Shown here piece by piece: positions 8,667 through 16,507 of a stretch of 64,000 nt of DNA. Source of the stretch: JBBDIJ01 sp040880485 (GTDB lineage: Bacteria > Bacteroidota > Rhodothermia > Balneolales > Balneolaceae). The stretch covers positions 62,001-126,000 of the forward strand of contig JBBDIJ010000002.1 of NCBI GenBank assembly GCA_040880485.1. The letters run 5' to 3'. The position numbers and the translations under genes were made by a program. Below the pieces are notes generated by a model. It was not told where the DNA came from. It saw nothing but the letters and a program-made list of their open reading frames with translations, and ran no database searches. Each line of letters opens with the position of its first letter. Within the stretch, counting starts at the first letter, position 1.

Positions 8667-8679
8667 TATATGCAATATA
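8667..8679. promoter_or_regulatory. Candidate LexA operator upstream of lexA
   Basis: The 13-bp inverted repeat TATAT-GCA-ATATA lies 17-29 bp upstream of the lexA start codon, where an autoregulatory operator would sit. It does not match the E. coli CTGT-N8-ACAG box, but LexA boxes differ between phyla. AT-rich inverted repeats also arise by chance, so this is tentative. Confidence 0.25.
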
Positions 8680-8731
8680 TGTGTAAATAACGCAAATCGA
8701 AGGTGAATGCCAAACGGTAGTTGAAATTTTT

Positions 8732-9925
8732 TTATGGGTTGCCCAGCGGAGTAAAGGCCTGAATGCCGGTCAGCTCCCGGCCCAGTATAAGGCCATGTAT
8801 ATCGTAGGTGCCCTCATAGGTGTTCACCGACTCCAGGTTTACCATGTGATGGATCACCCGGTACTCTCCGGTGATGCCGTTGCCCCCATGCATATCCCGG
8901 GCTGTTCGGGCGATCTCGAGAGCGGTATTCACGTTGTGCCGCTTGGCGAGCGATACCATCTGGTGATTGTCCCGGCCGGAGTCTTTGAGCGCGCCGATGC
9001 GCCAGGCGAGCATCTGCATGGTGGTGATGGAGGTGGCCATGTTGGCCAGTTTGGTCTGTACAAGCTGTGTGGCCGACAGGGGCTGCCCAAACTGTTTACG
9101 ATCCGACACGTAGTTCAGGGCGCGTTCAAAACAGTTTTCCGCCGCCCCGGTCGCACCCCAGACGATGCCGTACCGGGCGCTGTTCAGACACATGAAGGGC
9201 CCTTTGAGACCGCGGATCTCCGGAAAGACGTTTTCGTCGGGTACGAACAGATCTTCGAAGATGAGTTCGCCGGTACTGGATGCACGAAGGCTCATCTTCT
9301 GTGTAGTGACCGGTGTGGAGAAGCCCTCCATGCCGCGCTCCACAAGAAACCCTCTGATCACGGGATCATCCCCCTTCTTCTCCCGGGTTTGGGCCCAGAC
9401 GATGGCCAGGCCTGCGATGGGTGCATTGGTGATCCACATCTTGGCCCCATTCAGGATATAGCCTCCGTCGGTTTTCATGGCACTGGTGACCATGGAGCCG
9501 GGGTCGGAACCGTGATCCGGTTCGGTGAGGCCAAAGCAGCCGATGAGTTCACCGTTGGCCAGCGAGGGCAGGAAACGTTTTTTCTGCTCTTCGGTGCCAA
9601 AGGTTTCAATAGGGTACATCACCAGGGAGGATTGAACCGACATGAAGGAGCGGTAGCCAGAGTCGACCCGCTCCAGTTCGCGTGCGATAAGACCGTAAGC
9701 AGTGTGGCTGGCGCCGCCTCCACCGTACTTCGGGCTCGATGCCGCACCCAGCAGACCCATGTCGCCCAGCTCTTTCGGAATCTCCGGGTCAAAATATCCC
9801 TCCTGATTCCCTTTCAGTGCGCGGGGTTCGAGATACTTCTGCGCATATTCGCGCGCACTCTCCATAATCATGCGTTCCTCTTCACCCAGTTCGGATTCGA
9901 AGAGTAAAATATCCTCTCTGTTCAT
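8732..9925 (-). CDS. gcdH: Acyl-CoA dehydrogenase, glutaryl-CoA dehydrogenase-like
   Basis: The protein has 397 residues, the full length of the soluble FAD acyl-CoA dehydrogenase family. Two features point to the glutaryl-CoA dehydrogenase branch: GCFGLTEPDHGSDPGSM (FAD/substrate region) and the catalytic Glu371 in NTYEGTYDIHGLILGRELTG. The enzyme oxidises glutaryl-CoA (from Lys/Trp breakdown), decarboxylating it to crotonyl-CoA in classical members, and passes electrons to an ETF. It is the last gene downstream of fixA-fixB-fixC-fixX, 63 bp after fixX on the same strand. This strongly suggests that the FixABCX module accepts or exchanges its electrons. Other acyl-CoA substrates are possible. 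Confidence 0.88.
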   Translation of the reverse strand: MNREDILLFESELGEEERMIMESAREYAQKYLEPRALKGNQEGYFDPEIPKELGDMGLLGAASSPKYGGGGASHTAYGLIARELERVDSGYRSFMSVQSSLVMYPIETFGTEEQKKRFLPSLANGELIGCFGLTEPDHGSDPGSMVTSAMKTDGGYILNGAKMWITNAPIAGLAIVWAQTREKKGDDPVIRGFLVERGMEGFSTPVTTQKMSLRASSTGELIFEDLFVPDENVFPEIRGLKGPFMCLNSARYGIVWGATGAAENCFERALNYVSDRKQFGQPLSATQLVQTKLANMATSITTMQMLAWRIGALKDSGRDNHQMVSLAKRHNVNTALEIARTARDMHGGNGITGEYRVIHHMVNLESVNTYEGTYDIHGLILGRELTGIQAFTPLGNP

Positions 9926-9988
9926 TGTTCCTCCTGATTTATCATCTGTTTTTCAGTCTGTTCTGTTTTAATTCTGTCCTTCGGCCTG

Positions 9989-10342
9989 TTATCCGAAATT
10001 CCAGGTGACCCCGCGGCCCTTCTCCGGGTCGGGGAACTCCCAGCTCACCGCCCCCTGGTCGCAGACATACATACAGGTGCCACACTCGATACAGTCTTCT
10101 ACCTGAAAATGGACGACTCCATGGTCGTCGATGGTGTAGCAGTTGGCAGGACAGGTGGTGGTAGTGCCCCTGTGAGGGCAGGTGGAGTTACAGATGTCGG
10201 TGTTGACCTTAATGTGCGGCTTGAAATCACTTTTCGACTGATTCCGATAGCGCACCGTACCCAGGCGGCGGCTCAGTTCGGCCTGACTGTCGGATCTTTC
10301 ACTGCTTTTTGGTTCGTTCCGGTTCACATCTATTCTACTCAT
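9989..10342 (-). CDS. fixX: Ferredoxin-like protein FixX
   Basis: The protein has 117 residues, a little longer than typical FixX (about 95-100), with an extra polar N-terminus of about 45 residues. Clustered cysteines follow: CNSTCPH, TTCPANC and the 4Fe-4S loop CIECGTCMYVC, then GAVSWEFPDPEKGRGV, which is diagnostic for FixX/ETF-QO iron-sulfur domains. It supplies the Fe-S centre that passes electrons to or from FixC. It overlaps fixC by 4 bp (ATGA), showing translational coupling. Confidence 0.95.
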   Translation of the reverse strand: MSRIDVNRNEPKSSERSDSQAELSRRLGTVRYRNQSKSDFKPHIKVNTDICNSTCPHRGTTTTCPANCYTIDDHGVVHFQVEDCIECGTCMYVCDQGAVSWEFPDPEKGRGVTWNFG

Positions 10343-11661
10343 AATGATCTCAACCCTTTTATCCCGACTTGTATCATCTCCCGCCAGGAGGCGTGTTCTT
10401 TCACAGATTCGGCAAAGAGCCTCCTCGCCTTTCGAGACGGTTCGTTACGAACAGAGAAGTATTTCTGGCCGAAGCTGCAGAGAAGTGGCGGAACCTTGCG
10501 GTAGAGAACCGGATCGTGTAGCAGCTCGACCGCACCCTGAAACCCGTTGATCTGTTTCATGACAAAGCTCTCGTCCAGTTTTTTCTGATACCCTTTCAGG
10601 ACCGGCAGACCGAAGTCCTGCGCCTCATGGGCTTCAAGAATGGTCTCGGCCGCCAGCATGCCGGATCTCATCGCGAAGTCCATCCCCTGAATAGCTCTTC
10701 CGTTGTTCATGAGAAGGTGGGCTGCTTCACCGCATACCAGCAGGCCATCCATGCAGAGCTCTTTCGGAATCAGGTTTCGGTCTCCGGATGAGACTACATG
10801 GGAAGAGTACTCCACCGTTTCGCCGCCGGCAATCATATCGCGAATCACCGGATGCTCCTTGAATCGGGAAAGGATATCGTACGGTTTGTGGCCTTTTTCC
10901 CGCAAATCGTGCAGTCCAAGTACCAGGCCGATGGATACAGAGTCGCGGTTGGTGTACAGAAAACCGCCACCTTCTACACCCAGGGTCGAATCACCGACAA
11001 ACTCGTACGTTACCCCGCTCTGCCCACGTAGCTGAAACCGGTTCTCCAGCACCTGGCGATCGAATCGTATAATCTCCTTGACCCCCGTCAGCATCGAGTC
11101 GTCCGGCACCCTGGAGTGCTGCAGGCCCACCTGGCGGGTGAGCAGATTATTCACTCCTTCGGCCAGAATGACAGATCGGGCCGGAAACGATTCGCCTCCG
11201 GCACGGATTCCAACGGCCCGGCCCTCTTCGATCAGGATCTCATCAACCAGTATACCCGTGGCAATCAGCGAACTGCCTGCGGCAGGGCCCTCTGAAATGG
11301 CCGCCTCCGTTTTTTCTGCCAGCCAGCGGTCGAAGCGGGAACGCAACACCGAAATCCCGGTCCAGGGTGGTGTGTCGAAACGTTCGGACTTGAAGTCCAG
11401 AGAGAATGCACTCTGGCTGTCCAGAAAGGAGAGCCTTCGGTGGTTGATGTAGCGTTCCCAGCCCGCCTCCTCTGTCTCGAATCCGGGCACCAGGCGGGAG
11501 AGATCCTCTCCCCAGAGGATACCACCCGAAACATTCTTTGCCCCCGGAAATTCCCCTCTCTCAACAAGCAGGAAGGAGAGGCCGCTGCGGGCCAGTGTCA
11601 TTGCAGCCGAAAGCCCTGCCACACCCCCGCCTACAATAATACAGTCGAAAGTGTCATCCAT
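10339..11661 (-). CDS. fixC: FixC, electron-transfer flavoprotein:quinone oxidoreductase flavoprotein
   Basis: The protein has about 440 residues. The N-terminal FAD-binding Rossmann motif GGGVAGLSAA comes within the first 25 residues, followed by an acidic end (LLVERGEFPGAKN) and GGILWGEDL, conserved in FixC/ETF-QO. The ATG at 11661 is preferred over a GTG two codons upstream. It lacks the C-terminal Fe-S domain of eukaryotic ETF-QO, which here is the separate FixX. FixC links the ETF (FixAB) to quinone or, in bifurcating complexes, takes one branch of the electron flow. It overlaps fixB by 8 bp and fixX by 4 bp. Confidence 0.95.
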   Translation of the reverse strand: MDDTFDCIIVGGGVAGLSAAMTLARSGLSFLLVERGEFPGAKNVSGGILWGEDLSRLVPGFETEEAGWERYINHRRLSFLDSQSAFSLDFKSERFDTPPWTGISVLRSRFDRWLAEKTEAAISEGPAAGSSLIATGILVDEILIEEGRAVGIRAGGESFPARSVILAEGVNNLLTRQVGLQHSRVPDDSMLTGVKEIIRFDRQVLENRFQLRGQSGVTYEFVGDSTLGVEGGGFLYTNRDSVSIGLVLGLHDLREKGHKPYDILSRFKEHPVIRDMIAGGETVEYSSHVVSSGDRNLIPKELCMDGLLVCGEAAHLLMNNGRAIQGMDFAMRSGMLAAETILEAHEAQDFGLPVLKGYQKKLDESFVMKQINGFQGAVELLHDPVLYRKVPPLLCSFGQKYFSVRNEPSRKARRLFAESVKEHASWREMIQVGIKGLRSL

Positions 11662-12646
11662 CTCCACCTCGCTTTTTCAGCTCTTCAATGAGCAGTGGCA
11701 GGATCTTGTAGAGATCTCCGACCAGCCCTATATCGGCAATATCAAAAATAGGCGCATCGGGGTCTCTGTTAATAGCCACTATGAAATCACTGTTGATCAT
11801 GCCGGCTACATGCTGAATGGCCCCCGAAATCCCAACGGCAATGTAGAGTCGGGGGGAGACTACTTTTCCAGTCTGACCAATCTGAAGGGAGGGATCGAAG
11901 ACGCCCGATTCAGTAAGGGCGCGTGAAGCCCCGATGGAGGCGTTCAGTAGTCCGGCCAGCTCTTCGATGAGTTGAACACCCTCCGGGTCCCGAACTCCCC
12001 TGCCGGCAGCAACGATTTTTTCAGCCTCGGCAAGGTTGGTTCTCTGTCCGTCGGGCATCAGCTGTTCCAGTAGCCGGGCGGTACGGTCACGATCGGGGTG
12101 CTTGACCTCGATGATCTCCGGTTCAGGCAGCGGGACCGGGCCTCCCGCCGGCGGGGCGGTGGAGGAGCCGGGCCGAACCGAGAGCAGCACCGGGGTCCCG
12201 TCAGCCGATACTCTGGCCAGAAAGCGGGATGCCATCACGGGACGCTTGCCCTCGGCACCCTCTTCTGTAAACGAATATGAAACGAGGTCGGGAAGTGCGG
12301 GTGCATCGAGTGCCGAAGCGAGGGCTCCGAGCATCTCGCGGCTGCTCTCGGAAGAGGGGAACACGGCGGCTTTCGGGGCAATCGTCCTCAGGGCCTGTTC
12401 AATCGCTTGCAAGTGGGGAGCGTTCAGTGGGCTCTCCAGGGCTTCCGATTGTACCCTCCAGATTCGGGACAGCCCCGCTCCCTCCAGCTTCTCTATTCTC
12501 TCTTTGCTTCCGGGGCCAATGACGAGCGCACCAGTTTGATAGCCGGCCTGCTGTGCCCGGGATTGGCACTCCCTGACCCATGAAAGAGTGGATGCCGAAA
12601 TCTCTCCGTCCCGGCTGTCGAGACAAACCACAACCCATTCACTCAT
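11654..12646 (-). CDS. fixB: Electron transfer flavoprotein alpha subunit (FixB/EtfA)
   Basis: The protein has 330 residues. Its C-terminal FAD-binding domain is clear: GAAGRGVRDPE-type sequence near 210, SRALTESG, then GQTGKVVSPRLYIAVGISG and INSDFIVAINRDPDAPIFDIADIGLVGD, the hallmark of ETF alpha. The N-terminal half is the alpha/beta domain that pairs with FixA. The gene overlaps fixA by 8 bp. In this operon it forms the FAD-containing ETF that receives electrons from acyl-CoA dehydrogenases, or NADH in bifurcating systems. Confidence 0.95.
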   Translation of the reverse strand: MSEWVVVCLDSRDGEISASTLSWVRECQSRAQQAGYQTGALVIGPGSKERIEKLEGAGLSRIWRVQSEALESPLNAPHLQAIEQALRTIAPKAAVFPSSESSREMLGALASALDAPALPDLVSYSFTEEGAEGKRPVMASRFLARVSADGTPVLLSVRPGSSTAPPAGGPVPLPEPEIIEVKHPDRDRTARLLEQLMPDGQRTNLAEAEKIVAAGRGVRDPEGVQLIEELAGLLNASIGASRALTESGVFDPSLQIGQTGKVVSPRLYIAVGISGAIQHVAGMINSDFIVAINRDPDAPIFDIADIGLVGDLYKILPLLIEELKKRGGDG

Positions 12647-13412
12647 TCAGATACTCCTCCGGCAGCAGCCGAAACATCTCCCGGACCAACTCTTCGGGTT
12701 CTCCTTCAAGTTTAACTCCCGCCTGCCGCCCCGGCTTCTCCTCTACGCTCCGGACCACAGTTCTGGCTTTCAGTTCTGCGGCCGACAGCCCGAGCTCCGA
12801 TACTGGCGTGGTTTCCAGAGGCTTGCTCTTCGCTTGCATAATTCCTCTGAGCCCCGCAATACGCGGTTCGTTCATGTCGTTGGAGCAGGTGACCAGGCCG
12901 GGCGAGGGGAGGGCAATGCGCTCTCTGCCCCGGTCGTCCTGCCGGGTAACTACCAACTCCTCCTCACTCCACTCCAGGGCTGTTGCATTCCCGACAAAAG
13001 GTACGCCAAGCTTCTGCGCGATCATGGCGCCCGCCAGGCCGGCGTCGCTGTCCTGAGACTGTTTTCCACAAAACACAAAGTCGAACTCCATCTTTTTAAG
13101 TGCTTCTGCCAGAAGGATTGCAGAGTTGGCGGAGTCCATCTCGTCTGGAGAGATGTCTGTAACAATATGCAGGGCCCGATGAGCTCCCATCGCCAGTGCT
13201 TTGCGGATCGTTTCACTGGCCGATTCCGGCCCGGCAAGCAGCAGGCTAACTTCTCCGCCGTGCTTCTCCGTTAAAACAAGGGCCGCTTCCACTGCAGACG
13301 CATCGTATGCGTTAAGCACCATCCGGCTCATATCCGGCTTCAACTCTCCACCTTCCAGTCGGGCAGGGGCTTCGATATCGGGTACCTGTTTGATGCAGAC
13401 GACTATGTTCAT
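12639..13412 (-). CDS. fixA: Electron transfer flavoprotein beta subunit (FixA/EtfB)
   Basis: The chosen start is the ATG at 13412 (MNIVVCIKQVPD), the invariant ETF-beta beginning; the longer frame back to 13607 adds 65 non-conserved residues. The mature length is 257 residues. Features are the nucleotide-binding GPESASETIRKALAMGAHRA segment, FCGKQSQDSDAGLAGAMIA (an ETF-beta signature) and LPSPGLVTCSNDMNEPR. It is first in the fixABCX-gcdH operon. Whether its nucleotide is AMP (ordinary ETF) or a second FAD (bifurcating ETF) decides the biochemistry, and I cannot settle that by eye. Confidence 0.94.
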   Translation of the reverse strand: MNIVVCIKQVPDIEAPARLEGGELKPDMSRMVLNAYDASAVEAALVLTEKHGGEVSLLLAGPESASETIRKALAMGAHRALHIVTDISPDEMDSANSAILLAEALKKMEFDFVFCGKQSQDSDAGLAGAMIAQKLGVPFVGNATALEWSEEELVVTRQDDRGRERIALPSPGLVTCSNDMNEPRIAGLRGIMQAKSKPLETTPVSELGLSAAELKARTVVRSVEEKPGRQAGVKLEGEPEELVREMFRLLPEEYLNE

Positions 13413-13549
13413 TTTGTGAGGAGAAGGTGAAGCGTTTATTCGCCCTAATCTAATACAATTGGGAGGCAGGGTAAAGCGTCTAATGGGTGTCCGTTGTGAA
13501 TCTGAATTCTGGTCACTATCTTGCAAAAACCCTGATTTGCCAATCGCTG

Positions 13550-14467
13550 ATGTTCCGATTGAAACAATTTTTTCCTTTCGCCGCCCTCCTGTCTCTGCTC
13601 TGTTCATGTAATGTGTTCGAGGTAGATGACGGCCTAGTCTATCCGGACCGGATCGATCCGCTTAGCCTCTCCCAACTACAGGAGCTAAACAGCACGTTTC
13701 ACGAGCTAAACGATGGACACATCTGCTCTACACTCAATATCTATGGGCTTACCGGATTTAGCCGCATCCTCTTTCCGGAGAACGGCACACCCTGTGAGAA
13801 CCGGCAGGTGGTTCGCATAGAGATGAACCGCCCCGATACGCTGGCCCGCGCGGCGCGGGAGGCACTCTTGCTGAACCGGGATTTTACGGGTGTCCAGGAC
13901 CCGTCCCGACTTCAGGTACTCGCAATGGAGGATCTGAGGGGGTGTGTCATCTGTGAAGGGCCCGATATAGACAGCCGCGCCATTGAGTGGAAGGTGGTCT
14001 TTGAAGGCCAACAGGTGAACGGTTTACCGATTCACGATACACGAATCACAGTGGTGATGGACGCACACGGGGTGAACCGGATCTGGGGAAACTGGTACCC
14101 TGAGTTCTATGTGCCGGAGAATCCCAACTACGAGCTCTCCAGGGCGATGGATATGCTGGACGGCGAGACACTTCGATGGGCCGGAGATGAGGGTGAGGTT
14201 GTAATGTATGATGTCTCAAGAGAGGATCTCTCCTCGAACGGTACCCGAATGGTTGTTCCCTTTCGTACCGACAAAGACCGACTGGAGCTCCGTACCGGCT
14301 GGCTGATCCATGTAAATCACGACGGCGGTTTGTCCAGCGGCCTGCGGGTGGTCGTGGACATGATGGATGGCCGCCTGCTGCTGGTCACTCCTCGAAGTGA
14401 GGGAGTAGAACCGGGCCTGCCTGACGATACGATCGCAACGGATGAGACCGAAATACTACCCCGGTAA
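13550..14467 (+). CDS. Lipoprotein of unknown function with PepSY/propeptide-like region
   Basis: From the ATG at 13550 the protein begins MFRLKQFFPFAALLSLLCSC, a lipobox signal with the lipidated Cys at residue 20, and has about 305 residues. Upstream in-frame codons to 13487 look untranslated. The middle (IEWKVVFEGQQVNGLPIHDT, then VVMDAHGVNRIWGNWYP) resembles the beta pattern of PepSY or fungalysin/thermolysin-propeptide domains, known as peptidase-inhibitory or chaperone-like folds. This is a weak, by-eye resemblance. It is divergent from fixA and 60 bp upstream of a membrane protein-ABC ATPase pair on the same strand. No enzyme motif was found. Confidence 0.7.
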   Translation: MFRLKQFFPFAALLSLLCSCNVFEVDDGLVYPDRIDPLSLSQLQELNSTFHELNDGHICSTLNIYGLTGFSRILFPENGTPCENRQVVRIEMNRPDTLARAAREALLLNRDFTGVQDPSRLQVLAMEDLRGCVICEGPDIDSRAIEWKVVFEGQQVNGLPIHDTRITVVMDAHGVNRIWGNWYPEFYVPENPNYELSRAMDMLDGETLRWAGDEGEVVMYDVSREDLSSNGTRMVVPFRTDKDRLELRTGWLIHVNHDGGLSSGLRVVVDMMDGRLLLVTPRSEGVEPGLPDDTIATDETEILPR

Positions 14468-14494
14468 CGCTTCATGGTTTGATTCGGAAACTTG

Positions 14495-14506
14495 TATATT
14501 GGGCGC
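14495..14506 (+). promoter_or_regulatory. Candidate promoter -7 element (TATATTGGGCGC)
   Basis: TATATTGGGCGC lies 33 bp upstream of the preferred start of the membrane protein gene. It resembles the Bacteroidota -7 consensus TAnnTTTG, and near-identical motifs occur before the dCTP deaminase gene, ccmC and gltB in this window. Confidence 0.4.
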
Positions 14507-14527
14507 TCTTGCAAGGAAATGAACGAG

Positions 14528-15760
14528 ATGAAGCTTCCGGAACAGAATAGCATAGCCAACCGCCTCTCTATCGGCCTTACAGCACTGCTGGCCGGTACTC
14601 TCTTCTTTACGATGGTTCGGGATGCGGATCTCGGCGAGCGGGTGGTAGCGATGCGCTACTTTCTGTTCGGTATGGCCGGGCTGATCGCCTTTATTCTGCC
14701 CTATCTCTCCTTTCCCGATCGCAAAACTGTCTGGATTCAACTCCTGAACCTCTCTCCCAACTCGATATGGCGCCACTATCTGAAGGGGCAGCGCATGGTG
14801 TGGGGAATCGGACTGGTTCCGGTAGTGGTCATCGCCCTGGGGGGCACAGAGTGGCCAGAAGGCGATCTGGCAGATCGGGGCTTGTTGCTTGTTTACGGCG
14901 TTTTGTTCCTGACTGGCCTGTGGCTCTACGCTTCAACCCGGTATCTGCAGGTGGGGGCCAGCTCTCAGGAGTGGCAGGAGGGGGAGAAGGGCAGGGAGGC
15001 ACGTCAGTCTCTATCGGCCATAGCCAAGTACCCGGTGGACCCGGGCTCCATACCCAGCTTGCTGGTTTCGGGAAAGGTATCCGTTCTGGGGATGATGGGG
15101 GTGGTTTCAGGCGCCTTCCTCAACGCATTTTTCGGATTGGCCGGGGAAGCGGGGATCGCTCTGTTGATGGCACTGGCCGGCCTGGCCGCGGCTCGACTTC
15201 CGGCAAGGTCGGCTGATCGTTTTTTCTATCGAACCCACGCTTTTTTCGGTGAGTTTTTCGGTAGCGGTTCCGATGCAGGCAGTGGACGGGAGCCTGTCCG
15301 GCCGCACCAGCTCTGGTGGATACCGGTGCGATGGACAGCACACAGCTGGGCGTTTACCCTGCAGCTCGATCGGAAAATACCGGCTGGCCGCTGGGTCGCT
15401 CTGGGGCACCTGTTCGTATGGGTAGTGGCCTACCAGAGACCGGGTGAGGAGGCTATGTATATCCTGTGGCTGCTTTTCGCGCTCCTTCATCATACTCTGC
15501 TGCTCTTTACCGCCAATGCATCGCTCGCTCCGGTCTGGTGGCTCAGACATCTTGACCGGCTCTCTGAATGGGTCTGGACCCGTTTCTGGGTTCAGGTTCG
15601 ATGGCTGCTTCCCCTGCTTGCCAGCATGGCTCTCATGATGGGCCTTTTCGGCCTTTTCAGCTGGAGTATGATTTTTCAGGCAGGCCTCTTCTACCTCGGA
15701 ACCGCCCTGCTTGCCGCGGTTCTGATTCACTTGAGACATGAACGACGCTGGATCTCCTGA
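14528..15760 (+). CDS. Multi-pass membrane protein, putative ABC transporter permease partner
   Basis: The protein has about 410 residues with some ten hydrophobic segments, for example LSIGLTALLAGTLFF, YFLFGMAGLIAFILPYLSF, LLLVYGVLFLTGLWLYA, LGMMGVVSGAFLNAFFGLAG and a final pair near the C-terminus. The ATG at 14528 is preferred because AAGGA sits about 10 bp before it; the alternative is 14519. No family is recognised. The next gene is an ABC ATPase overlapping by 23 bp, so this is most simply the membrane subunit of an ABC-2-like exporter. A polar, Gly/Ser-rich loop lies around residues 245-270. Substrate unknown. Confidence 0.75.
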   Translation: MKLPEQNSIANRLSIGLTALLAGTLFFTMVRDADLGERVVAMRYFLFGMAGLIAFILPYLSFPDRKTVWIQLLNLSPNSIWRHYLKGQRMVWGIGLVPVVVIALGGTEWPEGDLADRGLLLVYGVLFLTGLWLYASTRYLQVGASSQEWQEGEKGREARQSLSAIAKYPVDPGSIPSLLVSGKVSVLGMMGVVSGAFLNAFFGLAGEAGIALLMALAGLAAARLPARSADRFFYRTHAFFGEFFGSGSDAGSGREPVRPHQLWWIPVRWTAHSWAFTLQLDRKIPAGRWVALGHLFVWVVAYQRPGEEAMYILWLLFALLHHTLLLFTANASLAPVWWLRHLDRLSEWVWTRFWVQVRWLLPLLASMALMMGLFGLFSWSMIFQAGLFYLGTALLAAVLIHLRHERRWIS

Positions 15761-16436
15761 TATGCAGAACAGAATGGATAAAGAACCCTCAATAGTGGTC
15801 GAATCGGTTACCAAGCAGTACACCGCCGGCAAACCGATATTCACCGAAATTTCCGAAGAGTTCCGGCCCGGGGAAGCGGTAGGCCTCACCGGGCCCAACG
15901 GCTCCGGAAAGACGACTTTTCTGAGGCTCCTGTCGGTGAATACGTTCCCGACATCGGGACAGGTTCTCTATGGCGGCCAGAATATTCATGAGAAGCCCTG
16001 GAACTATCTGCAGCATGTGGGGCTGGTTCACGACGAGGAGAGCCTTCCCACCTATCTTACTGCTGTCGAGTTGCTGGAGTGGGTGCTCAGGGCGCGAAAT
16101 GCATGGGATGAGAATTCAGAAGGGCGAATCAGCGAACTGTTTGACCGTCTGGAACTGGATGAATCTCGTACCGATCCGGTGGGAACCTACTCTACCGGCA
16201 TGAAAAAAAAGGCACAGATTGCAGCCGCACTGATCGCCCGGCCCAGAGTGCTTGTTCTGGATGAGCCGCTGAGGGGGTTGGATGTGACCGCGAGAAAGCG
16301 TGCTATCGAGCTCTTTTCCGAAGAAGTGAATCGGGGAGCTATCTTTCTTATGGCAAGCCATGCAGGGGAAGAGTTGGAGAGGCTGGCAGGTAGAATCATG
16401 AAGTTCCCGCTCGAACAGGAACCGGTTCCGGGCTGA
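15738..16436 (+). CDS. ABC transporter ATP-binding protein
   Basis: The protein has 232 residues, a single nucleotide-binding domain. Walker A is GPNGSGKTT (52-60), the signature loop is YSTGMKKK (151-158, a degenerate LSGGQ typical of ABC-2/exporter ATPases), and Walker B is VLVLDEP (171-177), with the D-loop at LRGLD. It overlaps the upstream membrane protein by 23 bp; an alternative start at 15762 would abolish the overlap. It likely energises that protein. The signature does not look like the heme-exporter ATPase CcmA. Substrate unknown. Confidence 0.92.
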   Translation: MNDAGSPDMQNRMDKEPSIVVESVTKQYTAGKPIFTEISEEFRPGEAVGLTGPNGSGKTTFLRLLSVNTFPTSGQVLYGGQNIHEKPWNYLQHVGLVHDEESLPTYLTAVELLEWVLRARNAWDENSEGRISELFDRLELDESRTDPVGTYSTGMKKKAQIAAALIARPRVLVLDEPLRGLDVTARKRAIELFSEEVNRGAIFLMASHAGEELERLAGRIMKFPLEQEPVPG

Positions 16437-16507
16437 ACGGGTTATAACCGGCAGGATCCATTTTGTCATGGACTGAACCGATCCGCCAGACCTGTATGTA
16501 TGCGTCG

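Noticed and set aside
8795..9907. 370-codon + strand frame opposite gcdH
   Set aside because: The gcdH frame carries complete family motifs; the opposite frame has no recognisable domain and mirrors GC-rich codon bias.
15738..16436. ABC ATPase as the missing CcmA of the cytochrome c maturation system
   Set aside because: The signature loop YSTGMKKK and the 410-residue partner do not resemble CcmA and the about 220-residue CcmB; the pair is also 40 kb from the ccm genes.
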